DNA from: CAZJRB01 sp964547995
GTDB taxonomy: Bacteria; Planctomycetota; Planctomycetia; Pirellulales; Thermoguttaceae
Reading direction: 5' to 3'
NCBI GenBank assembly: GCA_964547995.1
Contig: CAZJRB010000001.1
Span: 1 to 64,000 of the forward strand
DNA: 64,000 nucleotides
The notes beneath the pieces are model-generated. The model searched no databases and was not told where the DNA came from. It worked only from the letters and a program-made list of their open reading frames with translations. A program made the position numbers and the translations under genes. Positions 34,501 through 41,403 of the stretch are shown here, piece by piece. How positions within the stretch are numbered: position 1 is the stretch's first letter; the number at the start of each line of letters is the position of its first letter.

Positions 34501-34799
34501 GCCTTGTCGATGCGCTCGCGGAGCGTTGCTATGTCTTCCTGCAAAAGCTTTTCGAGTTCCTCCGCGGTGGCCGGTTCGCAAGTGACCTCTTCGAGCCGCC
34601 CGCCACGGTCGTCGCGGGCAAAGAAGCTCACCGATTCGCCTTCCCAGACCGGCTCGGCAGCCAGGCGGCCAAGCCAGCGGAACAGTATCTTCGCATTCGC
34701 ACCGGATTCATCGAGCAGGGGAACCCCCGGCTCCAGGGCCAGGGGGCGGAAATCCCGCCCGTCGTCGCCCAGATCAACACGCGTGAATCGAGTAGCCAT
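31572..34799 (-). CDS. Single-pass surface protein with zinc ribbon and repeated Ig-like (BIG2-type) domains
   Basis: A 1075-residue protein. Residues 1-200 are probably cytoplasmic: a unique domain, then a zinc ribbon formed by C165, C170, C184 and C187 (CPAC). A basic stretch (RQKRKQRRRRR) and a membrane helix (about 205-223) follow. The large C-terminal part has serial Ig-like domains of roughly 80-100 residues with BIG2-like phrases (ITFRSANPSIAAVSG, VQLTVSDPNVARVVGNEL, GTTLVVARAN) separated by GGSPPPG or GGTPPP linkers. It ends in a fibronectin-like segment. There is a strong AGGAGG eight bases before the ATG. The layout fits an envelope-spanning adhesion, mechanical or sensory protein; no ligand can be named. 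Confidence 0.75.
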   Translation of the reverse strand: MATRFTRVDLGDDGRDFRPLALEPGVPLLDESGANAKILFRWLGRLAAEPVWEGESVSFFARDDRGGRLEEVTCEPATAEELEKLLQEDIATLRERIDKAQPETTTERALKKIIRRHFQEVFEGTDRSNTGSYVFRYRDANGNWRLVWCWGYQRIDRAPATAVVCAEDECNLLYVRRPGESPKCPACEALLVTRQKRKQRRRRRLAAAIVLLPLLLLALWWWYPSHLTATPEQYTGVVGSRVPVKVEKRWLFWSADVTDRVVSTASDPAVAEFDPPGRFVALVGPGSTNVRFRLGDLLADVAITAEPLGNGTGDTPNGSNVPGDTPLDPRRKPPKPKEGPVAVYILSDQGTSVQFGVGAVFDDFRIEAHYADGFVRMVTRKAIIHTTEPVLSPRDGRLHGLRPGTVLVRAEFDGVATKDPLECIVTEDIRVTHLGITPSPVNVEQRESLPITVTGYLDGKSVGILSGIAGITFRSANPSIAAVSGPHVTGVLEGDTKIMAEFAGVRSEPVDVHVGPISDVLALTPQEATIYIGQSLRVGSDVSVYRGDMDVSRLCSVVPGASEMIRYVPHNGSLVGVSRGTTQVTFLYRGKMVNMTLNVLGGSPPPGEVVVEPRDSILSPGQRIPLRVFVRTATGEKIDRTGAATLELVKPGAAECVQLQGNRVCALAPTLEPVEVAVSVPGSKPGKARISVRTVDDGPTELVCEPSPIVMAPGQRQWLTVLGRSSLGTYELFNVKLSVGGEDPDAVKLVGNGIEALRPGNATINVRWADLRAVAPVTVTGGPPRDLRIDPQVAAITRNESLPYTVTALRGGIRTVLTGADVQLTVSDPNVARVVGNELAVVGIAQGTTLVVARANNQTATASLTVGGTPPPLDLQIHPRNIVLRRVGETSPRITVTINGPHGREPISAVLRTLDPAVVIPEEPFRGRLVARGPGRTQILAEYGGKTATAHVTVEGRHPWPVVVLEDDPDNNAFRVRLDVVAPASSGPLEYRIYEASAAPSDHWVAGQLEGEYRRTVLRTESLPYRSGSVYRIVAEVRDKSGKVERYPVSFKVTRTIGIEMLDDSDSSTPSSVRF

Positions 34800-34910
34800 G
34801 GCAAATTCCTCCTAGAAAGGATCAAGAATGCCAGAACCGAAACAGGCGTGATGAGCGTGGGACGCGATCGCCCCACCGGCAGGGCAGTCCCCCCCGCTGA
34901 CGAGCGGGAA

Positions 34911-34963
34911 GTGTGGCACGACGCTCCGTGTCGTGAATCACGGTATGGAGTGCCGTACCACAC
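34911..34963. repeat. H-family palindrome (GTGTGGCACG ... GTACCACAC)
   Basis: Outer arms GTGTGGCAC / GTACCACAC enclose two hairpins with GCTCC and GGAG loops. It lies in the 256-bp gap between the GH20 gene and the Ig-like gene. TGATTTTTT follows on the plus strand, but neither flanking gene is transcribed in that direction. Confidence 0.7.
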
Positions 34964-35055
34964 TGATTTTTTCACAGGCTCGGAGCGGGCTCAGCGGCGA
35001 ATGCGCTTCTCGACGATCGGATTTCCAACCCACCATTCGGGGCGTGGTGCTGAGA

Positions 35056-37272
35056 TTATTCCCGGGTGAGCTGAAATACCGGTAGACGAAGCGGCGAGAA
35101 TATAAAGCCGCAACCAGTGGTTGCGGAGAAGCGGGTTGTCGCTTGAAATCGAGGCCGGTTTGGCTTCCAACAAACCGGCGTAGGTGACGAAATGGCCGGC
35201 GGCCGCGTGCGGCGAGAACAGCTTTCGGGCAGCGCCAGCCCCAGCTTCTCCGGCGGCGGCAACGGCTTGCCCGCTTCCGCCTGCTTTCGAGCGTCGGCCA
35301 ACTGCTTGGCAAGATCATCGTAGCGTTTCACGGCGGCGGCGTAACGCTTCACGGTCCGATCGAGCGCGTAGGGTTTGCTCTCGGCAAGCCACAACCGCTG
35401 AAACTCCTTGCCGAGGGCTTCGAGGGCGTCGCGGTCCTTGCGGACCAGGGCTTCGGCCTTGTCCAACAGCGGCAGGGCCCCTTTTCCGCCCGTGTCATAC
35501 GCCTTGGTATAGAGCCCGGCCACCTCCAGCCCGTCGAGCATTCGCTGCCCGATCAGCTCCATCCGCCGCGCCCCCAGCAGGAACGAATCGAGCAGTTCGG
35601 CGTTGACGGCGGCTTCCTTCTTGCACGTTTCGAGGTGCTCGATCGCCGGCTGAACGATGGCAAGGAGCCGCTCGGCCGACGCCTTGACGCTTGCGGCCTT
35701 GCCCGCCGGCTTGAAGTCGTCCTGCCAAAACCGCCGGTTGTTCATGCCGTGCATGCCGGGCAGACGATGTGTCTTAGCGAGCAGCTCGATCGCCCGGCCG
35801 AAGTGATCCCCCTTTTCGCCGAACAGCACGGCCCCGACGCGGCGGTTGAAATCCTCCGGCTTCGTGGTCGACGCGTTCCACGCGCACTCGGCCCCCCAGG
35901 CGTAACCGTGCCACTTGTAGCCCTGGAGCGCCTCGCCGTCGTCCTCCCAGGCCGTGTTGAGCATGCCGATCGTGCCGTGCTTGGCCCCGTCGCGGACGAA
36001 GTTTTGGATGTTCGTGGTAGTGGTGCCGAAGTCGGGCAGGATCCGGCTCCAGTTGCTGATGCCCGGGCAGACGAAAAACTCGTAACCGGATTTGGCGAAC
36101 GGGATGATTTGGTCCTCGAAGCTCTCCCGGCCCCCGTAACCCCACGTGAGCATGACCGTATCCTTAGGAATCTGGTCCAGCTTGTCGGGATGTTTCAAGA
36201 TGATGTCGCCCCACATCATCATCCGCTTACCGTGCTTGTCCTTGAGCAGATCGTGGACGCGGCGGATGTGCTGGACGTAGACGCCGCCGACGCCGATCTT
36301 CTCGGCCAGTTGCTTCGACGGCCCCGTGCCCAGGCCCCAGGTCTCGTCGCAGCAGACGTTGAACATCTCGAAGGGCAGGAGCGGGCAGACCTCGCTGTAG
36401 AGGTCGTCCAGGAGTTCGTAGCTCTCCTCGTTGGCCGGCGTGAGCACATACCCCCGCTCGCCCAGATGCGCGTATTGCGGGTGCCGCAGTATGTCCTCGA
36501 AGTGGCCGAACGACTGCTGGTTGCCCAGGATGTCGACGTACTGCGGCTTGGCGTACTTGACCAGCGCGGCGAGGTCTTCCGGCGTTAGCGACCCGTCCTT
36601 CGGGCCGATCACCGGGTGTTTCTTGAAGGCGTACTGGTACTCCATGTAATAGGTCAGCAGGTTCATTTTCAGCCCCGCCCCCAGATCGACGTGGAGCTTG
36701 AGCGTATCGAGCGTGGAGCTGGGGCCGCGGGTAAGGTCGTCCTGGAAACACCGCCAGCGGAGCGAGGGCCAGTCGCGGATCGTCAGGCACGGCAGGGCCT
36801 TGCCGTGGCGGTTGGCCCGGATGAGCTGACACAACGTCTGCACGGCGTAGAACAGTCCCGCGTCGCCGGCGCCGCGGCAAACGATCTCGTCGGCAGTGAC
36901 AGACAACCGATAATCCTCCGGCGTGGACTTGTCTTCCGGCGAAGAACGATCACGAATCGGAAGTTTCGGCATCGTTCCGCCCGGCTTGGCCGAAAGCCGC
37001 AACGAATGCGGATGATCCTTCAACCGGCGGACTTCCGGCATTGCAACCCCGCACCGCTTTAGCTCTTCACCGATCAACTGTGAGACGACAGCGGCGGCGC
37101 CGGCCGGCACTTCCAGAACTAGCTTCCCCTCGAGCGGAAACGTTCCCTCCTGCAATTCAACGCGCTTGGGAAACGGCACCAACCGCAAGTCGGACGCGTC
37201 ATCGGCCGAGCCGACGGCAACCGATGAAGCGACAAACATGATTGCGGCCGGCAGATAGGAGCGGCAGGTCAT
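35056..37272 (-). CDS. Exported GH20 family beta-N-acetylhexosaminidase-like protein
   Basis: A 738-residue protein with a signal peptide (MTCRSYLPAAIMFVASSVAV). GGGAGGT before the ATG fixes the start, and the open frame beyond it was rejected. An N-terminal GH20b-like domain (LVPFPKRVELQEGTF) is followed by a TIM barrel. MFNVCCDETWGLG holds the Asp-Glu pair expected for substrate-assisted catalysis, though the usual HxGGDE reads FNVCCDE. MMMWGDIILKHP and NTAWEDDGEA also fit the family. It would release terminal N-acetylhexosamine from glycans. The last ~25 residues are encoded by an A-family palindrome and look non-native, so the original C-terminus may have been shorter or was changed by the repeat. 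Confidence 0.82.
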   Translation of the reverse strand: MTCRSYLPAAIMFVASSVAVGSADDASDLRLVPFPKRVELQEGTFPLEGKLVLEVPAGAAAVVSQLIGEELKRCGVAMPEVRRLKDHPHSLRLSAKPGGTMPKLPIRDRSSPEDKSTPEDYRLSVTADEIVCRGAGDAGLFYAVQTLCQLIRANRHGKALPCLTIRDWPSLRWRCFQDDLTRGPSSTLDTLKLHVDLGAGLKMNLLTYYMEYQYAFKKHPVIGPKDGSLTPEDLAALVKYAKPQYVDILGNQQSFGHFEDILRHPQYAHLGERGYVLTPANEESYELLDDLYSEVCPLLPFEMFNVCCDETWGLGTGPSKQLAEKIGVGGVYVQHIRRVHDLLKDKHGKRMMMWGDIILKHPDKLDQIPKDTVMLTWGYGGRESFEDQIIPFAKSGYEFFVCPGISNWSRILPDFGTTTTNIQNFVRDGAKHGTIGMLNTAWEDDGEALQGYKWHGYAWGAECAWNASTTKPEDFNRRVGAVLFGEKGDHFGRAIELLAKTHRLPGMHGMNNRRFWQDDFKPAGKAASVKASAERLLAIVQPAIEHLETCKKEAAVNAELLDSFLLGARRMELIGQRMLDGLEVAGLYTKAYDTGGKGALPLLDKAEALVRKDRDALEALGKEFQRLWLAESKPYALDRTVKRYAAAVKRYDDLAKQLADARKQAEAGKPLPPPEKLGLALPESCSRRTRPPAISSPTPVCWKPNRPRFQATTRFSATTGCGFIFSPLRLPVFQLTRE
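35100..35132. repeat. A-family hairpin A4 inside the 3' end of the GH20 gene
   Basis: ATATAAAGCCGCAACCAGTG and onward: a single arm with the stem CCGCAACC/GGTTGCGG, related to the arms of A1 and A2. It is translated in frame in the GH20 C-terminus (about residues 714-724). Confidence 0.65.
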
Positions 37273-37653
37273 CGCACACCTCCCTGATATCGAGGAGACG
37301 GAATTTCGGCGGACGGCACAACAGGCATCATCGCCAAAGCATGTTGCCTTGTCCAGGTTTTGATCTGACAGAACTCCGGCGAGAATCGCCGCCTTTGACC
37401 AATCCGGCGAACCCCTAAAAGCGTACCAGCCACACTTGACATGTGGGTATCCGCAGTCCTCCGCCAAGAGGGGGTTTTATTTGGAAATCAATTGTGGTAA
37501 ATTCGGGCAACGTGAGGTGGTGCATTTTACCCCCACCAGAGGCACTCCCTATGCCGCCTTATGACTATGGGGTGTGGACCGCCGCAGCATGCAATCACGG
37601 AGGATCGGTCTTCAGTCTCATCCTTCCGATCCACAGAGAAGGAGGCAGATCAA
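37273..37653. other. Divergent intergenic region
   Basis: 381 bp between the GH20 gene (minus) and the response regulator (plus). A GGTAAATTC at 37496-37504 resembles the -10 context seen elsewhere in the window but lacks a good -35. A TTGACA at 37436-37441 lacks a -10 partner. No gene, hairpin or repeat was recognised. Confidence 0.45.
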
Positions 37654-37656
37654 GTG

Positions 37657-38277
37657 ATGGACGACAAAGCGGCAGTAAACGGGGAGCCGACCATATTCAT
37701 CGTCGACGACGATCAGGCCGTGCTCCGATCCCTCGGCGCATTGGTGAAGGTTATGTTCCCGCGCGTCGAAACGTTCGCCTCCGCGACCGAATTTATCGAG
37801 GCGTTTGATTCCCAACGGTCCGGTTGCCTGGTGCTCGACGTTGCCATGCCGGGAATGAGCGGATTGGAGCTGCAACGCAGACTGTCCGAGGACAAGGTCG
37901 ACTTGCCGATTGTGTTTCTCACCGCCCACGGCAATGTGCAGATGGCGGTCGGCGCGATGCAGGCCGGGGCCGTCGACTTCCTCGAAAAACCCTTCCGCGA
38001 GCAGGAACTCTGGGAAAGCATCCGCAAGGCCGTCGACCGCGACGGGTGCAATCGACGCCGCAAGGCCCGGCGCCAGAGCATCGACGAGCGGATCGCCCAG
38101 TTGACCCGCGGCGAACGCGAGGTCTTCGATTTGATTCTCGAGGGCAAGTTCAACAAGGAGATCGCCGAAATCCTCAACCTCAGCGTCCGGACCGTGGAAG
38201 ACCGCCGTGCACGGCTCATGAAGAAGATGGAAGCCGGCTCCGTCGCCAAACTGGTCCAAATGGCAATGACGCATTGA
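37657..38277 (+). CDS. FixJ/NarL-type response regulator
   Basis: A 206-residue two-component transcription regulator. The N-terminal receiver domain has IFIVDDDQAV (acidic pocket), the phospho-acceptor Asp in LVLDVAMPGMSG, the Thr of FLTAHGNVQMAV and the Lys of FLEKPF. The C-terminal LuxR-type helix-turn-helix is LTRGEREVFDLILEG...NKEIAEILNLSVRTVEDRR. The FLTAHG...GAVDFLEKPF pattern is typical of FixJ-group regulators. An AGGAGG lies 11 bases before the ATG and eight before an in-frame GTG at 37654, so the GTG may be the true start. No sensor kinase is adjacent, so the input signal and targets are unknown. Confidence 0.9.
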   Translation: MDDKAAVNGEPTIFIVDDDQAVLRSLGALVKVMFPRVETFASATEFIEAFDSQRSGCLVLDVAMPGMSGLELQRRLSEDKVDLPIVFLTAHGNVQMAVGAMQAGAVDFLEKPFREQELWESIRKAVDRDGCNRRRKARRQSIDERIAQLTRGEREVFDLILEGKFNKEIAEILNLSVRTVEDRRARLMKKMEAGSVAKLVQMAMTH

Positions 38278-38299
38278 GGAAAGGGAAGAATCGCCGGAG

Positions 38300-39271
38300 C
38301 TACGCCAGGAAACACGAGACCTGATGGCCGTTGCCCTCGAGCTTCGGCGGGCGCTCGCGGCAAACGCCTTCGGCGATCGGGCAGCGATCAGCAAACGGGC
38401 AGCCGGGATACTCACGTTCGGGCGATGGAACTTCCCCGCCAAGGACCGTCTGCTCACGTTGTCGTTCCTTTACCGGATCGGGAATCGGCACCGCCGAAAG
38501 CAACGCTTTCGTATACGGGTGTTTGGGATGGCGATAGAGCGTCTCGGCATCCGCCACCTCGACCAACCGGCCGAGATACATCACGCCGATCCGGGTCGAA
38601 ATGTGACGAACGACCGACAGGTCGTGGGCGATGAACACGTACGACAACCCGAGTTGCTCTTTGAGGTCCATCAGGAGGTTGATCACCTGGGCCTGGATCG
38701 AAACGTCCAGGGCCGAGACCGGCTCGTCGCAGAAGATCAGTTTCGGCTGGACGGCCAGTGCCCGGGCGATGCCGATTCGCTGTCGCTGGCCGCCGGAGAA
38801 TTCGTGGGGATAGCGGTTCAGATAGCGCGGGTTCAGACCAACCAGGTCGAGCAACCGCATGACTTCGAGCTTCCGTTGCCGTGCCGGGTGTAGATTGAAT
38901 ATCTTCATCGGTTCGGCGACGATCCGCCCGACGGTCATCCGCGGGTTCAACGACGCGAACGGGTCCTGAAAGACCATCTGTAACTGCCGCCGCCAGGGCC
39001 GCATGGCACCCTCGTCGAGGCCGTCGATCCGCTGGTCCTCCCAACGGACTTCGCCGCTGATCGGCGCGGTCCGCGGGATGAGATTCAGGATCGCCCGGGC
39101 GGTGGTCGATTTGCCGCAGCCCGACTCGCCGACCAGTCCGAACGTTTCACCTTCGCCGACCGTGAAGCTGACGCCGTCGACTGCCCGCACCGCGCCGCGG
39201 GTGCGGTTGAAGATACTTCCTCGCGAGAACGGGAAGTAGACTCTCAGGTCGTGAACAGCGAGTTGCGGCAT
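38300..39271 (-). CDS. Oligopeptide/dipeptide ABC transporter ATPase (OppF/DppF type)
   Basis: A 323-residue cytoplasmic ATPase that powers peptide or other solute uptake together with the OppD-type gene upstream. It has Walker A GESGCGKST, the Q-loop in MVFQDPFASLNP, signature FSGGQRQR, Walker B LIFCDEP and the His-loop AHDLSVVRH. The C-terminal Cys-rich segment (CPFADRCPIAEGVC) is characteristic of the Opp/Dpp family. The ATG at 39271 was chosen by alignment to the family start; upstream codons come from a G-rich tandem repeat. A terminator-like hairpin lies in the 141-bp gap after the OppD-type gene. The permeases and binding protein are not in this window. Confidence 0.88.
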   Translation of the reverse strand: MPQLAVHDLRVYFPFSRGSIFNRTRGAVRAVDGVSFTVGEGETFGLVGESGCGKSTTARAILNLIPRTAPISGEVRWEDQRIDGLDEGAMRPWRRQLQMVFQDPFASLNPRMTVGRIVAEPMKIFNLHPARQRKLEVMRLLDLVGLNPRYLNRYPHEFSGGQRQRIGIARALAVQPKLIFCDEPVSALDVSIQAQVINLLMDLKEQLGLSYVFIAHDLSVVRHISTRIGVMYLGRLVEVADAETLYRHPKHPYTKALLSAVPIPDPVKERQREQTVLGGEVPSPEREYPGCPFADRCPIAEGVCRERPPKLEGNGHQVSCFLA

Positions 39272-39278
39272 CGTCGTC

Positions 39279-39320
39279 AGGGATTGGGGGCTAGGGGCTG
39301 GGGACTGGGGACTGGTGGCT
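39279..39320. repeat. G-rich tandem repeat (GGGGCTAGGG / GGGGACTGGG)
   Basis: About four imperfect copies of a 7-10-bp G-rich unit lie just upstream of the start codon of the minus-strand OppF-type gene. They are similar in style to the tandem repeats at 49585-49686 and near 7513-7541. Confidence 0.6.
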
Positions 39321-39323
39321 GCC

Positions 39324-39349
39324 AAAAGCCCCCGCACTGCGTGCGGGGG
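39324..39349 (-). terminator. Hairpin with T-run between the two opp ATPase genes
   Basis: On the minus strand CCCCCGCAC-gca-GTGCGGGGG is a perfect 9-bp stem, followed by CTTTT. It has the form of an intrinsic terminator or attenuator and would reduce transcription of the OppF-type gene relative to the OppD-type gene. No promoter was recognised between it and the downstream gene. Confidence 0.45.
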
Positions 39350-39412
39350 TTCTGCAGCAAGACTCCCAAGCGTGTCTCAAATTGTAAACCGCAAGTTGAT
39401 TCATGGTTACAA

Positions 39413-40411
39413 TCAGGAATTCGAGGCAAGCGGTTTGTGCGGGGTTGCTTCTTCGACGTCGACGAAACAGGCCTTGCGGTGTTCGCCTTCGCCTTCAAGC
39501 GGCGGGTTCTCGACGGCGCATCGTTCCATTGCGAACGGGCACCGCGGCCGGAACGGGCAACCCGCCGGCAGGTCGACCAGGTGGGGCGGCTGGCCGGCGA
39601 TCGGGGTCAGGCGGGCGCCTTTGTGTTCGTCGAGCCGCGGAATCGATTCGAGCAGACCGAGCGTGTACGGGTGGAGCGGCCGGCGGAAAAGCTCGTCGGC
39701 GCCGGCCTCCTCGACAAACCGCCCGGCGTACATCACCACCACGCGATGACACGTCCCGGCGATCACTCCCAGGTCGTGGGTGATCAGGATAATCGCCGTC
39801 TGCTCCTCCTGTTGAAGCTGCTTCATCAGGTCGAGGATTTGCGCCTGGATCGTCACGTCGAGCGCCGTCGTCGGTTCGTCGGCGATCAGCAGGGCCGGCT
39901 TGCACGAGAGCGCCATGGCGATCATCACCCGCTGTCGCATCCCGCCGGAGAGCTGGTGCGGATAGTCGTGTATGCGCCGTTCGGGCGAGGGCATGCCGAC
40001 CCGTTTGAGCATCTTGATTGCATGTTGCAGGGCCTGCTGATAGGAGTGGCCGAGGTGTAACCGGGTAACCTCGGTCATCTGCTGGGCGATTGTCAGGAAC
40101 GGGTTGAGCGAGGTCATCGGGTCCTGGAAGATCATGGCGACGTGGTGGCCGCGGATTTTCGCCAATTGCCGCTGGTCCATTTTCAGCAGGTCGTCGCCGC
40201 GAAAGACGGCTGTGCCGTCGACGACACGGCCCGGCGGCCGCGGCACAAGCCCCATCACCGCCAGGTTCGTAACCGACTTGCCCGAGCCCGACTCCCCGAC
40301 GATGCCGAGCGTTTCGCCCGCGGAAACCGAAAACGACACCCCGTCAACCGCCCGGACAATGCCTTCGTCGGTCTTGAATTGCACGATCAGGTTTTCGACG
40401 TCAAGGATCAT
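39413..40411 (-). CDS. Oligopeptide/dipeptide ABC transporter ATPase (OppD/DppD type)
   Basis: A 332-residue ATPase, partner of the gene at 38300. It starts MILDVENLIVQFKTDEG, a usual family start. It has Walker A GESGSGKS, IFQDPMTSLNP, signature LSGGMRQR, Walker B LLIADEP, His-loop THDLGVIAG, and the C-terminal CPFRPRCPFAMERC motif of Opp/Dpp ATPases. The two ATPases form the heterodimeric motor of an importer at the inner membrane. It follows fliM by 57 bp on the same strand. The ATG at 40465 upstream is not supported by family similarity. Confidence 0.88.
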   Translation of the reverse strand: MILDVENLIVQFKTDEGIVRAVDGVSFSVSAGETLGIVGESGSGKSVTNLAVMGLVPRPPGRVVDGTAVFRGDDLLKMDQRQLAKIRGHHVAMIFQDPMTSLNPFLTIAQQMTEVTRLHLGHSYQQALQHAIKMLKRVGMPSPERRIHDYPHQLSGGMRQRVMIAMALSCKPALLIADEPTTALDVTIQAQILDLMKQLQQEEQTAIILITHDLGVIAGTCHRVVVMYAGRFVEEAGADELFRRPLHPYTLGLLESIPRLDEHKGARLTPIAGQPPHLVDLPAGCPFRPRCPFAMERCAVENPPLEGEGEHRKACFVDVEEATPHKPLASNS

Positions 40412-40468
40412 GTTGATAGATAGCAATCGTGAACAGTGGGTAGCTGTCCACTCTCCACGGCCCATTAC

Positions 40469-41398
40469 TCACTTCTCGTTGTCCTCTGCCGACGGTCCTC
40501 GGTCCTCTTCCGGTTCCCCGATAGGGCCCTCGATGCAGACCGCCTTCTGCCCTTGAAGCGCGCCGGGGCGGGCGTGGTACTTGGGAACGCCGTCGACGGT
40601 GACGGTCAACGGGCTGTCGATGCGATGCTCGGTGGTCACGATGTCGCCGACGCGGAGATCCGCCAGGTCGCTCGTGCTGATCTGGGTTTGGGCCAACGGT
40701 ACTTCGATCTCCACCAGCGAATCGCTGATCGAGGGAAAGCTCTCCGGTGCGACGGCCGTCCCGTCGCCGATTTGCTCGATCGCCTTGCACGGAACACCGA
40801 GGCTCGCCGGCCCGCGTGCCTGGTCGACCGTCAGTTCGAAACGGATCACGACGAGCGTTTCGTCCGGCATTGCGAGTTGCACCTTTTTCGGATCGCTTTC
40901 CACCTGGATCACTTCGGGCCGCAGCGGAAGCGTTTTTTCCCAGGCACGGCGGAGTCCGTCAAGGAACGCGCCGGCAATCCTCGCGGCCAGGCGGCATTCG
41001 ATTTCCGTCAGGGGCCGCCCGGTTGGCTGATCCGTTTCGCGGCCGCCGCCGAGCAGGCGATCGATCATCGGGTACAGAATCGAGGGGGTGATCTCCAGCG
41101 AGAGGTTTCCTTCGAGCGGTTCGGCCTTGATAAGATTGATGTACGTAGGATTTTCCAGGTTGCGGAGAAACTTGCCACAGGCAAGCCGGTCGGCGCCGGC
41201 GGGGCGGACTCCGACCTCGGTCCGCAGCATGGCCGACAACGCGGCGCCGAGATTCCCCCCGAGGTCTTCGTACATCGATTGCGGCACCGGTGTGCGGTCT
41301 TCGACGAGCCCGGCCGGTTCGCCCTCCGGCTCCTGACCGTCCGTCGCGTCGTTCAACAAGCTTTCCACTTCCGATTGGCTCAGCGCGTCGCTTTTCAT
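40469..41398 (-). CDS. fliM: Flagellar motor switch protein FliM-like
   Basis: A 309-residue protein. The N-terminus MKSDALSQSEVESLLNDA resembles the conserved FliM segment that binds phospho-CheY (LSQDEIDALL). The middle domain (about 45-220) is FliM-like, with EPLEGNLSLEITPSILYPMI and CRLAARIAGAFLDGLRRAW. The C-terminal SpoA domain (about 225-300) has EVPLAQTQISTSDLADLRVGD. It forms part of the C-ring that controls flagellar rotation. It begins five bases after the proA stop, so it is probably translated from the same messenger. No other flagellar or chemotaxis gene is in the window, an unusual position for fliM. Confidence 0.82.
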   Translation of the reverse strand: MKSDALSQSEVESLLNDATDGQEPEGEPAGLVEDRTPVPQSMYEDLGGNLGAALSAMLRTEVGVRPAGADRLACGKFLRNLENPTYINLIKAEPLEGNLSLEITPSILYPMIDRLLGGGRETDQPTGRPLTEIECRLAARIAGAFLDGLRRAWEKTLPLRPEVIQVESDPKKVQLAMPDETLVVIRFELTVDQARGPASLGVPCKAIEQIGDGTAVAPESFPSISDSLVEIEVPLAQTQISTSDLADLRVGDIVTTEHRIDSPLTVTVDGVPKYHARPGALQGQKAVCIEGPIGEPEEDRGPSAEDNEK

Positions 41399-41403
41399 GG
41401 GAT

